Source of the DNA: Cepaea nemoralis
Taxonomy: Eukaryota; Mollusca; Gastropoda; Stylommatophora; Helicidae
Direction of reading: 5' to 3'
Length of the DNA stretch: 64,000 nt
NCBI GenBank assembly: GCA_014155875.1
Contig: JACEFZ010002092.1
Span: 648,501-712,500 of the forward strand
Shown: positions 53,146-64,000 of the stretch, piece after piece
How positions within the stretch are numbered: the stretch's first letter is position 1
Layout: every line of letters begins with the position of its first letter
The notes under the pieces: generated by a model
Database searches by the model: none
Told to the model about the DNA's origin: nothing
What the model saw: the letters and a program-made list of their open reading frames with translations, nothing else
Program-made: the position numbers and the translations under genes

Positions 53146-55430
53146 GCAGCTGCCATGTCATTGTCATTTACTGCCAATATAGTACCTTGCGGTGTATGGC
53201 ACAGGGGTCTTTGAGCGGCTGCCATGTCACTGTCATTTACTGCCAATATAGTACCTTGCGGTGTATGGCAGAGGGGTCTTTGAGCAGCTGCCATGTCACT
53301 GTCATTTACTGCCAATATAGTACCTTGCGGTGTATGGCAGAGGGGTCTTTGAGCAGCTGCCATGTCACTGTCATTTACTGCCAATATAGTACCTTGCGGT
53401 GTATGGCAGAGGGGTCTTTGAGCAGCTGCCATGTCACTGTCATTTACTGCCAATATAGTACCTTGCGGTGTATGGCAGAGGGGTCTTTGAGCAGCTGCCA
53501 TGTCACTGTCATTTACTGCCAATATAGTACCTTGCGGTGTATGGCAGAGGGGTCTTTGAGCAGCTGCATGTCACTGTTCATTACTGCCAATATAGTACCT
53601 TGCGGTGTATGGCAGAGGGGGTCTTTGAGGCAGCTGCCATGTCACTGTCATTTACTGCCAATATAGTACCTTGCGGTGTATGGCACAGGGGTCTTTGAGC
53701 AGCTGCCATGACACTGTCATTTACTGCCAATATAGTACCTTGCGGTGTATGGCAGAGGGGTCTTTGAGCAGCTGCCATGTCACTGTCATTTACTGCCAAT
53801 ATAGTACCTTGCGGTGTATGCAGAGGGGTCTTTGAGCAGGCTGCCATGTCACTGTCATTTACTGCCAATATAGTACCTTGCGGTGTATGGCAGAGGGTTC
53901 TTTGAGCAGCTGCCATGTCACTGTCATTTACTGCCATATAGTACCTTGCGGTGTATGGCAGAGGGGTCTTTGAGCAGCTGCCATGTCACTGTCATTTGAC
54001 TGCCATATAGTACCTTGCGGGTGTATGGGCAGAGGGGGTCTTTGAGCAGCTGCCATGTCACTGTCATTTACTTGCCAATATAGTACCTTGCGGTGTATGG
54101 CAGAGGGGTCTTTGAGCAGCTGCCATGTCACTGTCATTTACTGCCAATATAGTACCCTTGCGGTGTATGGCAGAGGGGTCTTTGAGCAGCTGCCATGTCA
54201 CTGTCATTTACTGCCAATATAGTACCTTGCGGTGTATGGCAGAGGGGTCTTTGAGCAGCTGCCATGTCACTGTCATTTACTGCAATAGAGTACCCTTGCG
54301 GTGTATGGCAGAGGGGTCTTTTGAGCAGCTGCCATGTCACTGTCATTTACTGCCAATATAGTACCTTGCGGTGTATGGCAGAGGGGTCTTTGAGCAGCTG
54401 CCATGTCACTGTCATTTGCTGCCATATAGTACCTTGCGGTGTATGGCAGAGGGGTCTTTGAGCAGCTGCCATGTCACTCATTTACTGCCAATATAGTACT
54501 TGCGGTGTATGGCAGAGGGGTCTTTGAGCAGCTGCCATGTCACTGTCATTTACTGCCAATATAGTACCTTGCGGTGTATGGCAGAGGGGTCTTTGAGCAG
54601 CTGCCATGTCACTGTCATTTACTGCCAATATAGTACCTTGCGGTGTATGCAGAGGGGTCTTTGAGCAGCTGCCATGTCACTGTCATTTACTGCCAATATA
54701 GTACCTTGCGGTGTATGGCAGAGGGGTCTTTGAGCAGCTGCCATGTCACTGTCATTTACTGCCAATATAGTACCTTGCGGTGTATGGCAGAGGGGTCTTT
54801 GAGCAGCTGCCATGTCACTGTCATTTACTGCCAATATAGTACCTTGCGGTGTATGGCAGAGGGGTCTTTGAGCAGCTGCCATGTCACTGTCATTTACTGC
54901 CAATATAGTACCTTGCGGTGTATGGCAGAGGGGTCTTTGAGCAGCTGCCATGTCACTGTCATTTACTGCCAATATAGTACCTTGCGGTGTATGGCAGAGG
55001 GGTCTTTGAGCAGCTGCCATGTCACTGTCATTTACTGCCAATATAGTACCTTGCGGTGTATGGCAGAGGGGTCTTTGAGCAGCTGCCATGTCACTGTCAT
55101 TTACTGCCAATATAGTACCTTGCGGTGTATGGCAGAGGGGTCTTTGAGCAGCTGCCATGTCACTGTCATTTACTGCCAATATAGTACCTTGCGGTGTATG
55201 GCAGAGGGGTCTTTGAGCAGCTGCCATGTCACTGTCATTTGCTGCCAATATAGTACCTTGCGGTGTATGGCAGAGGGGTCTTTGAGCAGCTGCCATGTCA
55301 CTCATTTACTGCCAATATAGTACCTTGCGGTGTATGGCAGAGGGGTCTTTGAGCAGCTGCCATGTCACTGTCATTTACTGCCAATATAGTACCTTGCGGT
55401 GTATGGCAGAGGGGTCTTTGAGCGGCTGCC
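53146..55430. repeat. 69-bp tandem array, about 33 copies
   Basis: The unit is GCAGCTGCCATGTCACTGTC, ATTTACTGCCAATATAGTAC, CTTGCGGTGTATGGCAGAGG, GGTCTTTGA. Since 69 is 23 codons, both strands stay open: the minus strand repeats a 23-residue unit starting AVNDSDMAAAQRPLC, the plus strand one starting LSSCHVTVIYCQYST. Neither looks like a real gene. Copies before about 53560 and after about 54680 are almost perfect, while those between carry many single-base indels. The right end joins a LINE-C fragment through GGCTGCCAT. Confidence 0.95.
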
Positions 55431-56008
55431 ATAAACATTGATAATGAAGTGGGTCAATTCCAGCCTATCGGGAGCGGTGTGGGATAGGGATGTATAATGT
55501 CTTCAGATCTTTTCTCCCTTTATAGTGAAAATATTATGAGAACTTTAGAGGATATGAAAGGAGTTACATTCCGAGGACAAAACATCAGTAATATAAAATA
55601 TACGGACGATACAGTATTGATTGCTAACAACGAGCAAGGCCTACAATATTTGGTGGATGCGGTTATTATACACAGTCAGAAACTATGTTTGGAATTGAAT
55701 TGTAAGAAAACAGAGATCAAGGTTGTCTGCAAGAAGAAAGAAACCCCACATTGTAACACTCGAGTTAATGGACATTTTCTTAAACAGGTGAATCGGTATA
55801 GATATCTCGGAACAGTCGTAACATCTGATGGATGATACCTTGCAGTGATTAGATCAAGTATTATCACGGCAAAGGTGGCCTTCTGCAAAATGGGAAACAT
55901 ACTTATCAACATCAATTGTTAATTACAGTGAGAAAAAGAGTGATGAACACTATATTGTTGTATGCGTGTAAAACATGGACAATTAACAGACAAGCTGAGA
56001 AACATCTA

Positions 56009-56433
56009 GTTAGTTAGTCGACAGATCATCCTTATTGCACATCGAACCATTCAGTCCATGTGGTCAAGCCGTTTGACTCGGGTTCCGAAGGTTGTGGGTT
56101 CGATTCCGGGCCGCGTCCTTCGGTTCACGAGTGAAATGTTTCGGAGACTCCTGCGGGTCGTCGCTATAGCTACGGAGTTCGTGCTTTGTGCGACGCTTTC
56201 CGCGCTGCGGAAAGAGACCGAGCCATATGGGATAAAACCCGGTGCAATGAAGTCGACCCGGTCGACTTTTAAGCGACTTTAAGTCCTCGGATCCCCTCCT
56301 CAGCAAATCCCGCAGCTTGTAGCGGCTAACGACACCAGTTCTGTATTGGTTTATCAATATTCTTTGGCTTCCAGCGTAGTGTTCTTGTTTGGCCACACCT
56401 CTTTTAATTTGCTGTTTTCGCAGTCTGACCATA
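56009..56433 (-). mobile_element. LINE-E 3' end inserted in LINE-C, itself holding SINE-A
   Basis: The minus frame reads QQIKRGVAKQEHYAGSQR and VSRYKLRDLLRRGS like LINE-E at 19500-19640, and ends with a (CTAA)-type tail. It is flanked by AGAAACATCTA at 55998-56008 and 56434-56444, an 11-bp duplication. Confidence 0.85.
56050..56280 (+). mobile_element. SINE-A copy nested in LINE-E
   Basis: Matches 12270-12495 closely (GACTCGGGTTCCGAAGGTTG, GGTTCGATTCC, CGGAGACTCCTGCGGGTC, CCGGTGCAATGAAGTCGACC) with an 8-base loss in the A-box region. It splits the LINE-E 3' end. Confidence 0.8.
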
Positions 56434-56919
56434 AGAAACATCTAATGGTGGTGGAAATGTGGTTTTTGAGAAAAATGCAAAGAATACCATGGACGGACAG
56501 AAAATCAAATGAGACAAAAGACAGGTGACAAATGAAAAACGGAGTTTGATTGGATAAATTATATTTAGACAATCAAGATTTGTTGTGCATGTTATGAGGA
56601 GAAATAGACTTGAAAATTTAGTGACCACCGGCAAGCTTGATTGGAAGAGAGTCAGAGGAAGACAACGGGATAAATACCTTGGTGATTTGGTAGCATGACA
56701 TGGTCGGGACAAGAACACAGACCTGATGCGAGACTGGTGACCGTGTGAAATGGCGAAACATGACCGCGTGCGTGGTACTTGATGATGATAGTGATGATGA
56801 TATTTACATAGAATTAAATTGCGTTCGGAACCTATCTTCTTAGCATGGTATTGTTTCTCTTGCCCTGTATTGAAATCACAACAGTCATATATCGTGAAGT
56901 CTTCAATATAAAACGTGTA

Positions 56920-57310
56920 CTTTGTTACACTCGAACACAATATTTCGAAGCTTGGAAGAGCCTAGAAACAACGGAGATGTGGTTCCGGAGACGAATGTTG
57001 CGAATACGTTGGACTGCCCAGTCTAACTACAATAATTGCCTGGAAGACGATAATGAAAATAGAACATTAGCTACAGCTTTAAGCAAGAGACAAACAATAT
57101 TATTTTGGTCACGTGATGAAAAGAGAAGCAATGAGAAACATCGCGACAACTAGAAAGATAAGTGGGAACAGAGACAGAGGCAGACCTTGAGAAATAATGC
57201 CGGATTAACTGAAGTTGTGAGGAATATCATCAGCAGTATTGATCCAGAACACCAAGGACAGAGATTTGTGGAGACATGAAACATTACACTAGTTGGCAGG
57301 GCGTTTGATG
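56920..57310 (+). mobile_element. RTE-like LINE 3' fragment
   Basis: Frame 56845-57153 contains AWKSLETTEMWFRRRMLRIR and WTAQSN. Later frames give GNRDRGRP-like residues. It is a different subfamily from LINE-C copy 6. Confidence 0.6.
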
Positions 57311-57319
57311 ATGTTGATA

Positions 57320-58420
57320 AATATTTGGGCCGGCAGATACATTTTTCATGTTCTAGAATTGTGTTTCTCTGTTCTCTGAACAAGACTGGTGGAAACGTTC
57401 ACATTTCTGTGTCCTTCGTTTGTCGAACTTCCTAATTACAATTCACGTTCATTTGTTTTCAGTAACAGTACAGTATCCTCCTCCTCACCCCATCCATCGT
57501 AACTAAACAGAAAATCTTCGTGTAATCCATGTTTGTCCTAGACAGCAGGTCGTTTGTCGTCCTTAGGTCATGGACAAATAATACTCTCTCTATCAAAAGA
57601 GAGACTGAATGACTTTTGCACGGACTCGAGACGCTTAGCGATCTTGTTTACTTTGAGAATTTAACCTCGTTATTGACGACATTAACACCATCTTTAAAAA
57701 AAAAAATGTCTATAGTGTAGTTGGTTATTATAATTGTGTGATCATAGGACAGCCCACCTTCTATGTCCTTTTCCTGTTCGCCAGTGGACACAACCCGGTT
57801 GATCGTCTCCCGTCAACCGGCCATCGTCGCCTGTCAACCCATCGTACGACTTTGTGGTAAGCTTTTAGCTAAATTGTTTAGCCGTTCATATTACTAACCC
57901 GTATATATGTACCTGTTTCTTTCAGTGTATCTGCTTCTTTCCTTTGGGCCGAAATCTTCAATGTTGTGTATTGAATGTCCTTGTGTCTGGTAGATTTGGG
58001 ATCAGTCTTGTCACAAAACTATTCAAACATGTACGCAAATAGGTACACACATTTTGTTGATACATCCGGCAGTATGCACCTGCCGAGATGCAGCGAAATA
58101 TGCCAGGCAAGAAATCGTGCAATATTTTGTTTATGGCTTCTGTGTATTAAATTCACTGAGGGAATACATTGTTTCAGATATTAGACATTGCTGCGTATCT
58201 TTGTTTCTCAATGTATAGCTGACCATTTGTCTCTAGGAGTCCCACTCAGGTGTGTATTCTGTTATCTTCGATTATGAAGCTTATATTTGACTCTACAAAG
58301 AAAGTATTTAATACGACCAGGACAACTGTCTGTGTTGTCTTCTGTGGGGTGTTTGTGTTTTCTGATAATATTGTTAACTGATACTTTACTCTAATCGCTT
58401 ATGTTGAGCTTCGGGAGTAA
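57320..58420. other. No recognisable feature
   Basis: AT-rich unique-looking sequence. I see no exon with codon structure on either strand, no element ends and no tandem repeat. Confidence 0.4.
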
Positions 58421-58429
58421 ACTGGGACG

Positions 58430-58690
58430 GAAGCCAGGGAATTAAGAGATGAGGAAAATAAGCTAGTGCTGGGTAGGAGAAAAACATGATAATAGTATAA
58501 CTGGAAGGTCCTGTCTCTGAAACTCACAGGGCAAACGAATAAAGGGAGGCCACCTACACACGGAGAATAGAATTAGAGACAGGAGAATAATATGGGGAGG
58601 GTATGGAGGAAGATGCAAGAGATAGCAAAGAATGGGACGGCTTGGCGTGAGCTTGTTGAGAGGGATTTAGAGCAGAAGAAGACGACGAAG
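58430..58690 (+). mobile_element. LINE-J copy 2, 3' end
   Basis: Like 46920-47180: CAGGGCAAACGAATAAAGGG, GGAGGGTATGGAGGAAGATG, GGGACGGCTTGGCGTG, ending near AGAAGAAGACG. From 58700 to 59160 nothing is seen. Confidence 0.6.
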
Positions 58691-59159
58691 AGTAAGAAGG
58701 CGAAGGTACTTTAATTAATACCCATAATAATCTTTAGTGTATACTTTTCTGTTCATATTACGCGTGAACATGTTTCCAGTTCGCCGAGCTGTTTTGATTT
58801 ATGTAAATGAATGTGCAGATGATTCATTATTTGTTGAACATATGTTTAATATGTGAGCAGGCTGGAGGGGTTAGCGTATTTGCTTACCAAGACAGCAGCC
58901 CAAGTTCAGTTTGCAATAATGGCAGTATTTTTCAAGACTAGCAAGGTTCTGTGGTCGTAAAATGTGTGCCGAATAGTTACAGAATTGTCTGAAAAGGGCA
59001 TTGGCGAGGAAACGTCGAGTAAACGGTATATTGTTGATTATGCAATTAATTTTGTAATATGTCCAGATAAAACTAAAAGGGTACCCGTTTCTATGCAATA
59101 GATGGCATTCATTGGCATCGTGTCGTTTTTACAGACGATAATTTGTTACAATGTGCTTC

Positions 59160-59870
59160 AAAAAGGCATAATAACTACAACCCATGGCGATGGCGAATGT
59201 GACTGATAAGGCCGATTCGCGCTGTAAATCTTCGCCCACAGTCGATGCATGTGAACACATGGTCATTTCCACCATCACTGCACCATCTTACGTCTCACGC
59301 GCTCGGTGTGTGACTTATCTGCAATATTTTTCTCCTTTGTGTTTATTCTATTTCTGATATTTGCCCTCCATGCAACACATTCAGCGGCGACTTTCTCCCA
59401 ATGTGCATTATCAATGCCTGTATCAGTCATGTCCCGCTTACACACATCTTTGTATCGTAGTAGAGGCCGATCCAGAGATCTCTTACCCATCTGTAATTCA
59501 CCAAAAAAGATGTTCTTTGGTATTCTGCCATCATCCATCCTCCTAACGTGTCCTATCCATCTAAGTCTACGAAGACTGAGCATGGAATACACCGTCACAC
59601 AACCTGATCTTTCCAATACTTCAGTATTTGTGATTTTGTCTTGCCACTTAATACCGAGTATTCTTCGCAGACATCGCATATGAAAGCTGTTTAAACGTTT
59701 CTCTTGGCGTAAGTTGTCCAGGCCTCACTGCCATAAAGAAGAGTACTAAGGACACCGGCTTGATAGACAAGGAATTTTGTTTTGGCAGTAAGCTTCCTGT
59801 TCTCCCAGACTCTTTTTCTTAACCTGTTCATTGCGGCCTTATGCTTGTACTCGCCTGTGGGTTCTGTGGT
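59160..59870 (-). mobile_element. LINE-A-type 3' end with C2H2 finger
   Basis: The frame 59679-59275 reads MRCLRRILGIKWQDKITNTE, LRRLRWIGHVRRMDDGRIPK and ends in KMVQ. After a one-base shift near 59279, FTCIDCGRRFTARIGLISHI and RHRHGL follow before TAG: a C2H2 finger (C-x2-C, then two H). The part 59700-59870 continues the element upstream. Confidence 0.8.
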
Positions 59871-59879
59871 TTTTCGGTA

Positions 59880-60005
59880 TTGCTGTTTGTTCTCTTTTCA
59901 CATGGGTCAGTGAGGAGCATTTTGAGTGATATTCACTGGTACAGGAACGGAGCATTATGGGCTTGATCCTTTGCCGTGTAGTTGGGACCGCGACTAACGA
60001 CTAAA
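59880..60005. repeat. Dispersed repeat shared with 4940-5100
   Basis: Shares GAGGAGCATTTTGAGTGATA-like, ATATTCACTGG, CGGAGCATTATGGG and CCTTTGCCGTGTAGTTGG with the first copy. Identity unknown. Confidence 0.5.
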
Positions 60006-60179
60006 GATTAGGTATAGAATCCACAAAGTCTCAGCCAGTATGTGACCTGTATCACGACAGCCGTCTTAAAACATCTCACGAACCAGGAACCAGGTATGTG
60101 TTTGTGATTTGATAGGGTCATAACTTTGTAGGCCTGAATGCACGGAGGCCTAGGTGGGCAGTCTGTCATCGGGTTTATG

Positions 60180-60440
60180 AGGTGAGGCTGCTTCTTCTTC
60201 TTCAGCGTTCCGAGCCATTGAGGTTCTTTGCTGCAGATACAATCCGTTTCCATTCGTCTCTCTGGTTGACCTTCTCTTGCCAGTCGTTGATTCCAAGCGC
60301 TTGTAGGTCTGTATATATATTATCTCTCCACCGTCTTCATGGTCTGCCTCCGGGTCTGCGGTCATTTATTTCCTGAGTGTAAGCGAGTTCTGTTTCCCTG
60401 TCTTCCATTTTTTTTCTATATGCCCCAGAAAGGGAAGTCA
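60180..60440 (-). mobile_element. LINE-G 3' end, copy 3
   Basis: The minus strand matches LINE-G copies 1 and 2 (CTCAATGGCTCGGAACGCTG, then AAGAAGAAG), with CGCTTGGAATCAACGACTGG. It is truncated near 60440. Confidence 0.75.
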
Positions 60441-61555
60441 CCAGGCGGTGCCGATAAACCTACGTAACTAATGCAGACAAGTGGAGAAGTCGGTCTACCC
60501 ATCTGGCTTGCATCAAATGTGTAAAGATCTGATCTTGCCCAGAGCATGCAGAGAACAATCTACATACCTATGAGGGAAAAAATTAACATTGTCCACCAAC
60601 TATAGTATTGTCGCATAAATAAGTCGTGCTAGCAAAATCCTCTTGCAAAAAGTACAGCCTGGTTTTAGACAGTGCAGAGAAACAATGGACTATATCTTCA
60701 ACATGAGAACCATCTTTGAGAAATGCCGAGAGTACAGCTGAGATTTTCACAAACTTGTGATATCTTGCCTCCATAGTTCACACCAACGAAACCTGTTAAC
60801 GAAAAAAAAAAAAAAATCTCACCTGGCGTCGTAAATTAAATACGAACAATACACCAAATAAAATATGTAAACAAATTCGTAAACGTGTCCTCTGATGACG
60901 ATTTAATACCAGGTGTTCTTTGGTGAAATGAAACCAGGTGGGAAACATAAAACCAGCCTGTAATGTACAACAACAAAATTAAGTCATCGAAATTAACTAA
61001 ATTTGCTTGCTAGGCTTTAGTTTCAAGAGGCTTCAACAATCACTGAACTAATTACTTATTATCCTAGATCACAGTTTATGAACACTGTACATTACTACCC
61101 AGCTAGTGATTGAAAGTAGCAAAATGGCTCCGCTAGTGGAAAACTGTAGATAATATGGTTTCCTATTTCTTACAATATGCAATTTCTGCTCTCAGCTCAC
61201 AGGCCGGAGTCCCGCTGTCTAATTTATATGCTTTTCAGTAGCTACATTTACATACCAATCAACCTTTGTTATATATACAAAAGTATGCCAGCAACAAGTA
61301 ATCAATAAACACTTCAGCGTGTTAATTTATTGTAATTACGTTGTGTGTGATGGGCTTGCTCTGATCTTTATCTATCCAATATTTAATCGTGTTGTTGGAA
61401 GCGGCAACTTCTGGTGCAATCCGAGCCAGAGGAACAATTAATAACAGTCTTGAACCGATAGTATCAGGGTAACAGTAACATTTAGACTGGGCAGAGATAT
61501 TAATTGTCTGGGACTGATAGTGTTTAAGTAACAATAACATTTAGACTGGAAAAAC
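60440..61555. other. No gene recognised
   Basis: AT-rich. Two partial copies of a unit of about 60 bp (AACA.TAACATTTAGACTGG) occur at 61440-61490 and 61500-61550, with a third at about 61885-61920 after a SINE. No exon seen. Confidence 0.4.
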
Positions 61556-61856
61556 ATTTTTTTTTGCGCTCGCTCGCTCGCTCGCTTTTGAACTCAAGCG
61601 TAGTCCATTACACTCTACTTCTAGTAGTGCTGGACTGAATTTTGCGTGTGTATTAGCTTTCCCTATTAACAGTGTTCCTCGCCATCAGGTGAACCCACTC
61701 CGACTTCAGAGGTACTTGTAATTTACGTCCCCAAGTCAAGGACGACAGGTCAACATTTTAGTCCAGCTGTACGGTGCAGGGGTTGAACCCCTTACCTCGG
61801 CATCAGCACACCGGCTGTTTAAGAAACGCGTTCTTATCAATTCGGCCATGCTGACC
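61556..61856 (-). mobile_element. SINE-1 copy, full length
   Basis: The minus strand has head GGTCAGCATGGCCGAATTG, B box GGGGTTCAACCCC and tail GAACTCAAGCG plus a GAGCGAGCGAGCG run. It splits a short 60-bp repeat. Confidence 0.8.
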
Positions 61857-61932
61857 TAGGGACAAACATTTTAAATTACTAGGATGATAGTGTTTACATA
61901 ACAGCAACATTTAGGCTGGGTAAATGTGTTGA

Positions 61933-62170
61933 CGCAGGTCTCTCTGGCCGAGGGGTTACACCACTTTCTCCATAATCCCGTTTATCATGCAGAGTCTCGT
62001 AGCGGGCGAGAACTGGGAGCGGTTCGTCCCCCGCTGGTGACATGCGGGATAACTGAGCCGGCCGCTCAGAAAGCAATGGCAAACTACTGAGCGTAATCTT
62101 GCCAAGTGATCAACAGACAGCTGAAAGATGCTGCTGTTGACAGCGATGTCCTGTAAAAGGATATGCGAAT
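61933..62170 (+). mobile_element. SINE-2 copy with longest head
   Basis: The head (GTCTCTCTGGCCGAGGGG to GGGAGCGGTTCGTCCCCC) is tRNA-like. The core TCAGAAAGCAATGGCAAACT and end GATGTCCTGTAAAAGGATAT are SINE-2. Confidence 0.7.
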
Positions 62171-62199
62171 TAAAACCCAAAAAAAAATGCATTGAATGT

Positions 62200-63377
62200 C
62201 TGAGGCTGATGAATTACGATGTTTTACCCAGTGGGGCATCGGGCTATCATTTTCTTGATTTATTCCCAATATCTTTGTCTTTCACCTGTGACATTTTAGA
62301 CCTAATTGTTGTGACCTTCAATCAAATGTTTTAAATGTATCATAGTCTGATTTCTGGGCGTCTTTACTTCCCACAAAATGTCCTAGTACCAATTTAAGGC
62401 TGGATCGAGTTGATAACACACCCAGGTTAATGAAAAAGTCCCCTGGAAATGGATTTGAACACACGACTACTAGACCAGCAGGAATGAAGTCGATGTCGAA
62501 TCAAGTGTTAGAAATACGCTAGAAACAACTGGCTTATGGCTTATAAATAGCGTCGTGTCTCGCAAACTGAAACACTTAGGCTTTATGACACGTGACTGTG
62601 GTCCGGGGAGACCAGTGATGTAAGGCGGGGGGTTTCTTGAGTAAGGAGCAGGGGTTGATCAGCACGATAGAGGGCACAGGACCCTAAATACACATTGAGC
62701 ATGAACATGCAAGGGTTGACAGCACGATAGAGGGCACAGGACCCTAAATACACATTGAGCATGAATATTCAAGAGGCAGGGTAATACTGCATATAGGAAT
62801 CGACATCTCTGAACTCGGGACATTTCCACGCAGAGGAACTGGAAGGAGATCGAGAGTTTTCAGGTAAGCCGTAACGAGATCTACATCCTATGAACAACTC
62901 GCCAGCCGTTTCTCTTTAGTCACTAAAAAGTCCGAGAAACGACCACACCGCAGCATGTTTGATCTGTCGCCGCAAGACTGGACAATGCAGGTTTGTGTCC
63001 CATTGAAGAAACTTGAGGACTTCTTCACAAGCACTCTTCTAGACTTTACTTTCGTCCCATGGAAATGTATCTGTCAACAAACGAGGTGTTGAGGAGTATT
63101 GGTCGTTAGAATTTGAATGTACACAGCCATAGTTATCGTTCTTGTACACACTAATTTACGGAAGCAGTTATACCAATACATGTTTACACAGAGACAATAC
63201 GCCAATCCGTTTCACCAGCTGACCACTTCACCCGTTGTAAAAACAACAGCTGCTAAAAAAGTACGTTAATTTCCCATCGTACAGTTAGGAGAAGTGCATT
63301 TTATTTGTGAACAACTTCACCGTTCTGACTGGTTTAGACACTCCTGTTTTTCTCGTTCTTACTCAGACCTCTCCGCG
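62200..63377. other. No gene recognised; one short duplication
   Basis: A segment of about 60 bp (CAGCACGATAGAGGGCACAG, GACCCTAAATACACATTGAG) is repeated at about 62660 and 62720. A degraded tRNA-like SINE head may lie near 62450-62500. No coding exon seen. Confidence 0.4.

Positions 63378-63427
<50 letters not shown>
63378..63427. repeat. (CAT)n microsatellite
   Basis: Sixteen or so CAT units. The plus-strand poly-histidine frame across it is an artefact. Confidence 0.95.
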
Positions 63428-63429
63428 CG

Positions 63430-64000
63430 TGCTCTGCCAACTGACATTAACGTTCATGCATTACCACAGATGTCGGTACTTGGTGTCTAGATCAACTCTG
63501 TTGATATTATTCCTCCAAACCACCATCGCAGTCCATCCCAAGTAATTTCTCCCCGTCAACTTCTGCCTATGTTACCACTAATCTTCCCAGTCGTGACGAT
63601 GTTTGCAAAGACCGCTTTTCATGTTAAATGACGACAGAACGTCGATTCTCCCTTTCTTATGGTTGTATATAATGTTCTGGTTCCAGTAGTCTCTTCCAGG
63701 CAATCAGTGTTAGTTACTCTGACAGTCCAAAGTAATCGCAACATTTGTCTCAGGAACAACATCCCCGTTACCCCCAAACTCTAGCTAAATGTTTTCCTTT
63801 ACGTTCCATGATTCACAGCAAAACAGGTTCTACATAACATTTCAGTACTATCTATCCGACATTCAATGACAGGGAATTAATACATAAGATACATTTATTT
63901 TCTGAAATGCATCCTTTTCCTGGCCTATTCTTCTCATCTCTGTCAAGCATCTTCCATCTGATGTTACAATTTATCAAGGTATTTAAATATATTAACCTGG
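63430..64000 (-). mobile_element. LINE-L fragment running off the window
   Basis: With shifts, the minus strand near 63990-63890 gives an RTE-like C-terminal opening (TSDGRCLTEMR and QEKDAFQKI-like). The ATG repeat at its 3' side is a typical tail. Weakly supported because no long frame survives. Confidence 0.45.

Larger units (their letters stand above)
55424..56800 (+). mobile_element. LINE-C copy 6, truncated and interrupted
   Basis: RT resumes at INIDNEVGQFQPI and continues with MSSDLFSLYSENIMRTLEDM, KYTDDTVLIANNEQ (the expected ADD reads TDD) and RYRYLGTVVTSDG. After an insertion (56009-56433) it continues LMVVEMWFLRKMQRIPWTDR and a GHVMRRN-like stretch, ending in a TGATGATGATA tail. 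Confidence 0.8.

Noticed and set aside
53013..53666. Plus-strand frame starting with a proline run
   Set aside because: The proline run is the poly-C tract and the rest is the 69-bp array.
54619..55320. Open frames of about 225 codons on both strands in the 69-bp array
   Set aside because: Both are produced by a stop-free 69-bp (23-codon) unit. They break wherever an indel occurs, lack splice context and have no protein-like conservation.
63294..63545. Poly-histidine open frame
   Set aside because: It is only the translation of a CAT microsatellite.

Overview
The window is nuclear DNA of an animal, most likely an invertebrate. It has GT-AG introns of several kilobases, AATAAA poly(A) signals and very dense LINE, SINE, hAT and LTR debris. 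The SRP19 protein reads as arthropod-like, but I cannot fix the taxon from sequence alone. Nothing prokaryotic or viral is present.

Two host genes can be read by splicing. (1) On the minus strand, an SR-type RNA-binding protein has coding exon 1 at 8914-8595 and exon 2 at 1113-961, and runs off the left edge. Its product reads RS-rich N-terminus, then an RRM, then a CCHC zinc knuckle. The 7.5 kb intron between these exons holds two old LINEs. Beside exon 2 it also holds a 70-bp tandem array in which every unit repeats the 3' splice site and the first part of exon 2. (2) On the plus strand, SRP19 (signal recognition particle 19 kDa subunit) is complete in five coding exons (36307-36392, 40794-40869, 43335-43406, 45668-45779, 48509-48651). 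It encodes 162 residues with a polyglutamine-lysine tail, and an AATAAA lies at 48882. A CpG-rich ETS/CRE motif cluster at 14345-14480 is a possible promoter for the SR gene.

Most other sequence is mobile. I use local names. LINE-I is an endonuclease, RT and RNase H element: a 4,959-bp copy (22254-27212), a second copy (5420-8060) split by a solo LTR, and several short 3' fragments. LINE-A and LINE-B are endonuclease-RT elements with a C-terminal C2H2 finger. LINE-C is the CFDP2/RTE-like type whose product contains the motif GHVMRR. LINE-E carries RNase H. LINE-D, F, G, H, J, K and L are 3' fragments. Several tRNA-headed SINE families, three hAT elements with 8-bp target duplications, a TA-flanked MITE, one well-supported solo LTR and one candidate solo LTR complete the set.

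Region by region: 1-9 kb is the SR gene with its decoy-acceptor array and LINE-filled intron. 9.3-10.9 kb is a 30/49-bp array grown inside a LINE-C tail. 11-19.7 kb is LINE, SINE and hAT remnants, ending in LINE-E. 19.8-30.1 kb is one minus-strand LINE-A broken by a LINE-D fragment, full-length LINE-I, and an hAT element that itself carries a LINE-G fragment; each junction is marked by target-site duplications. 30-36 kb is LINE 5' regions, microsatellites and LINE-B. 36.3-48.9 kb is SRP19, with a 25-copy 44-bp array in intron 1. 49-64 kb is SINEs, a 33-copy 69-bp array fused to a LINE-C fragment, and scattered LINE ends. No CRISPR array, rRNA, functional tRNA or operon is seen.
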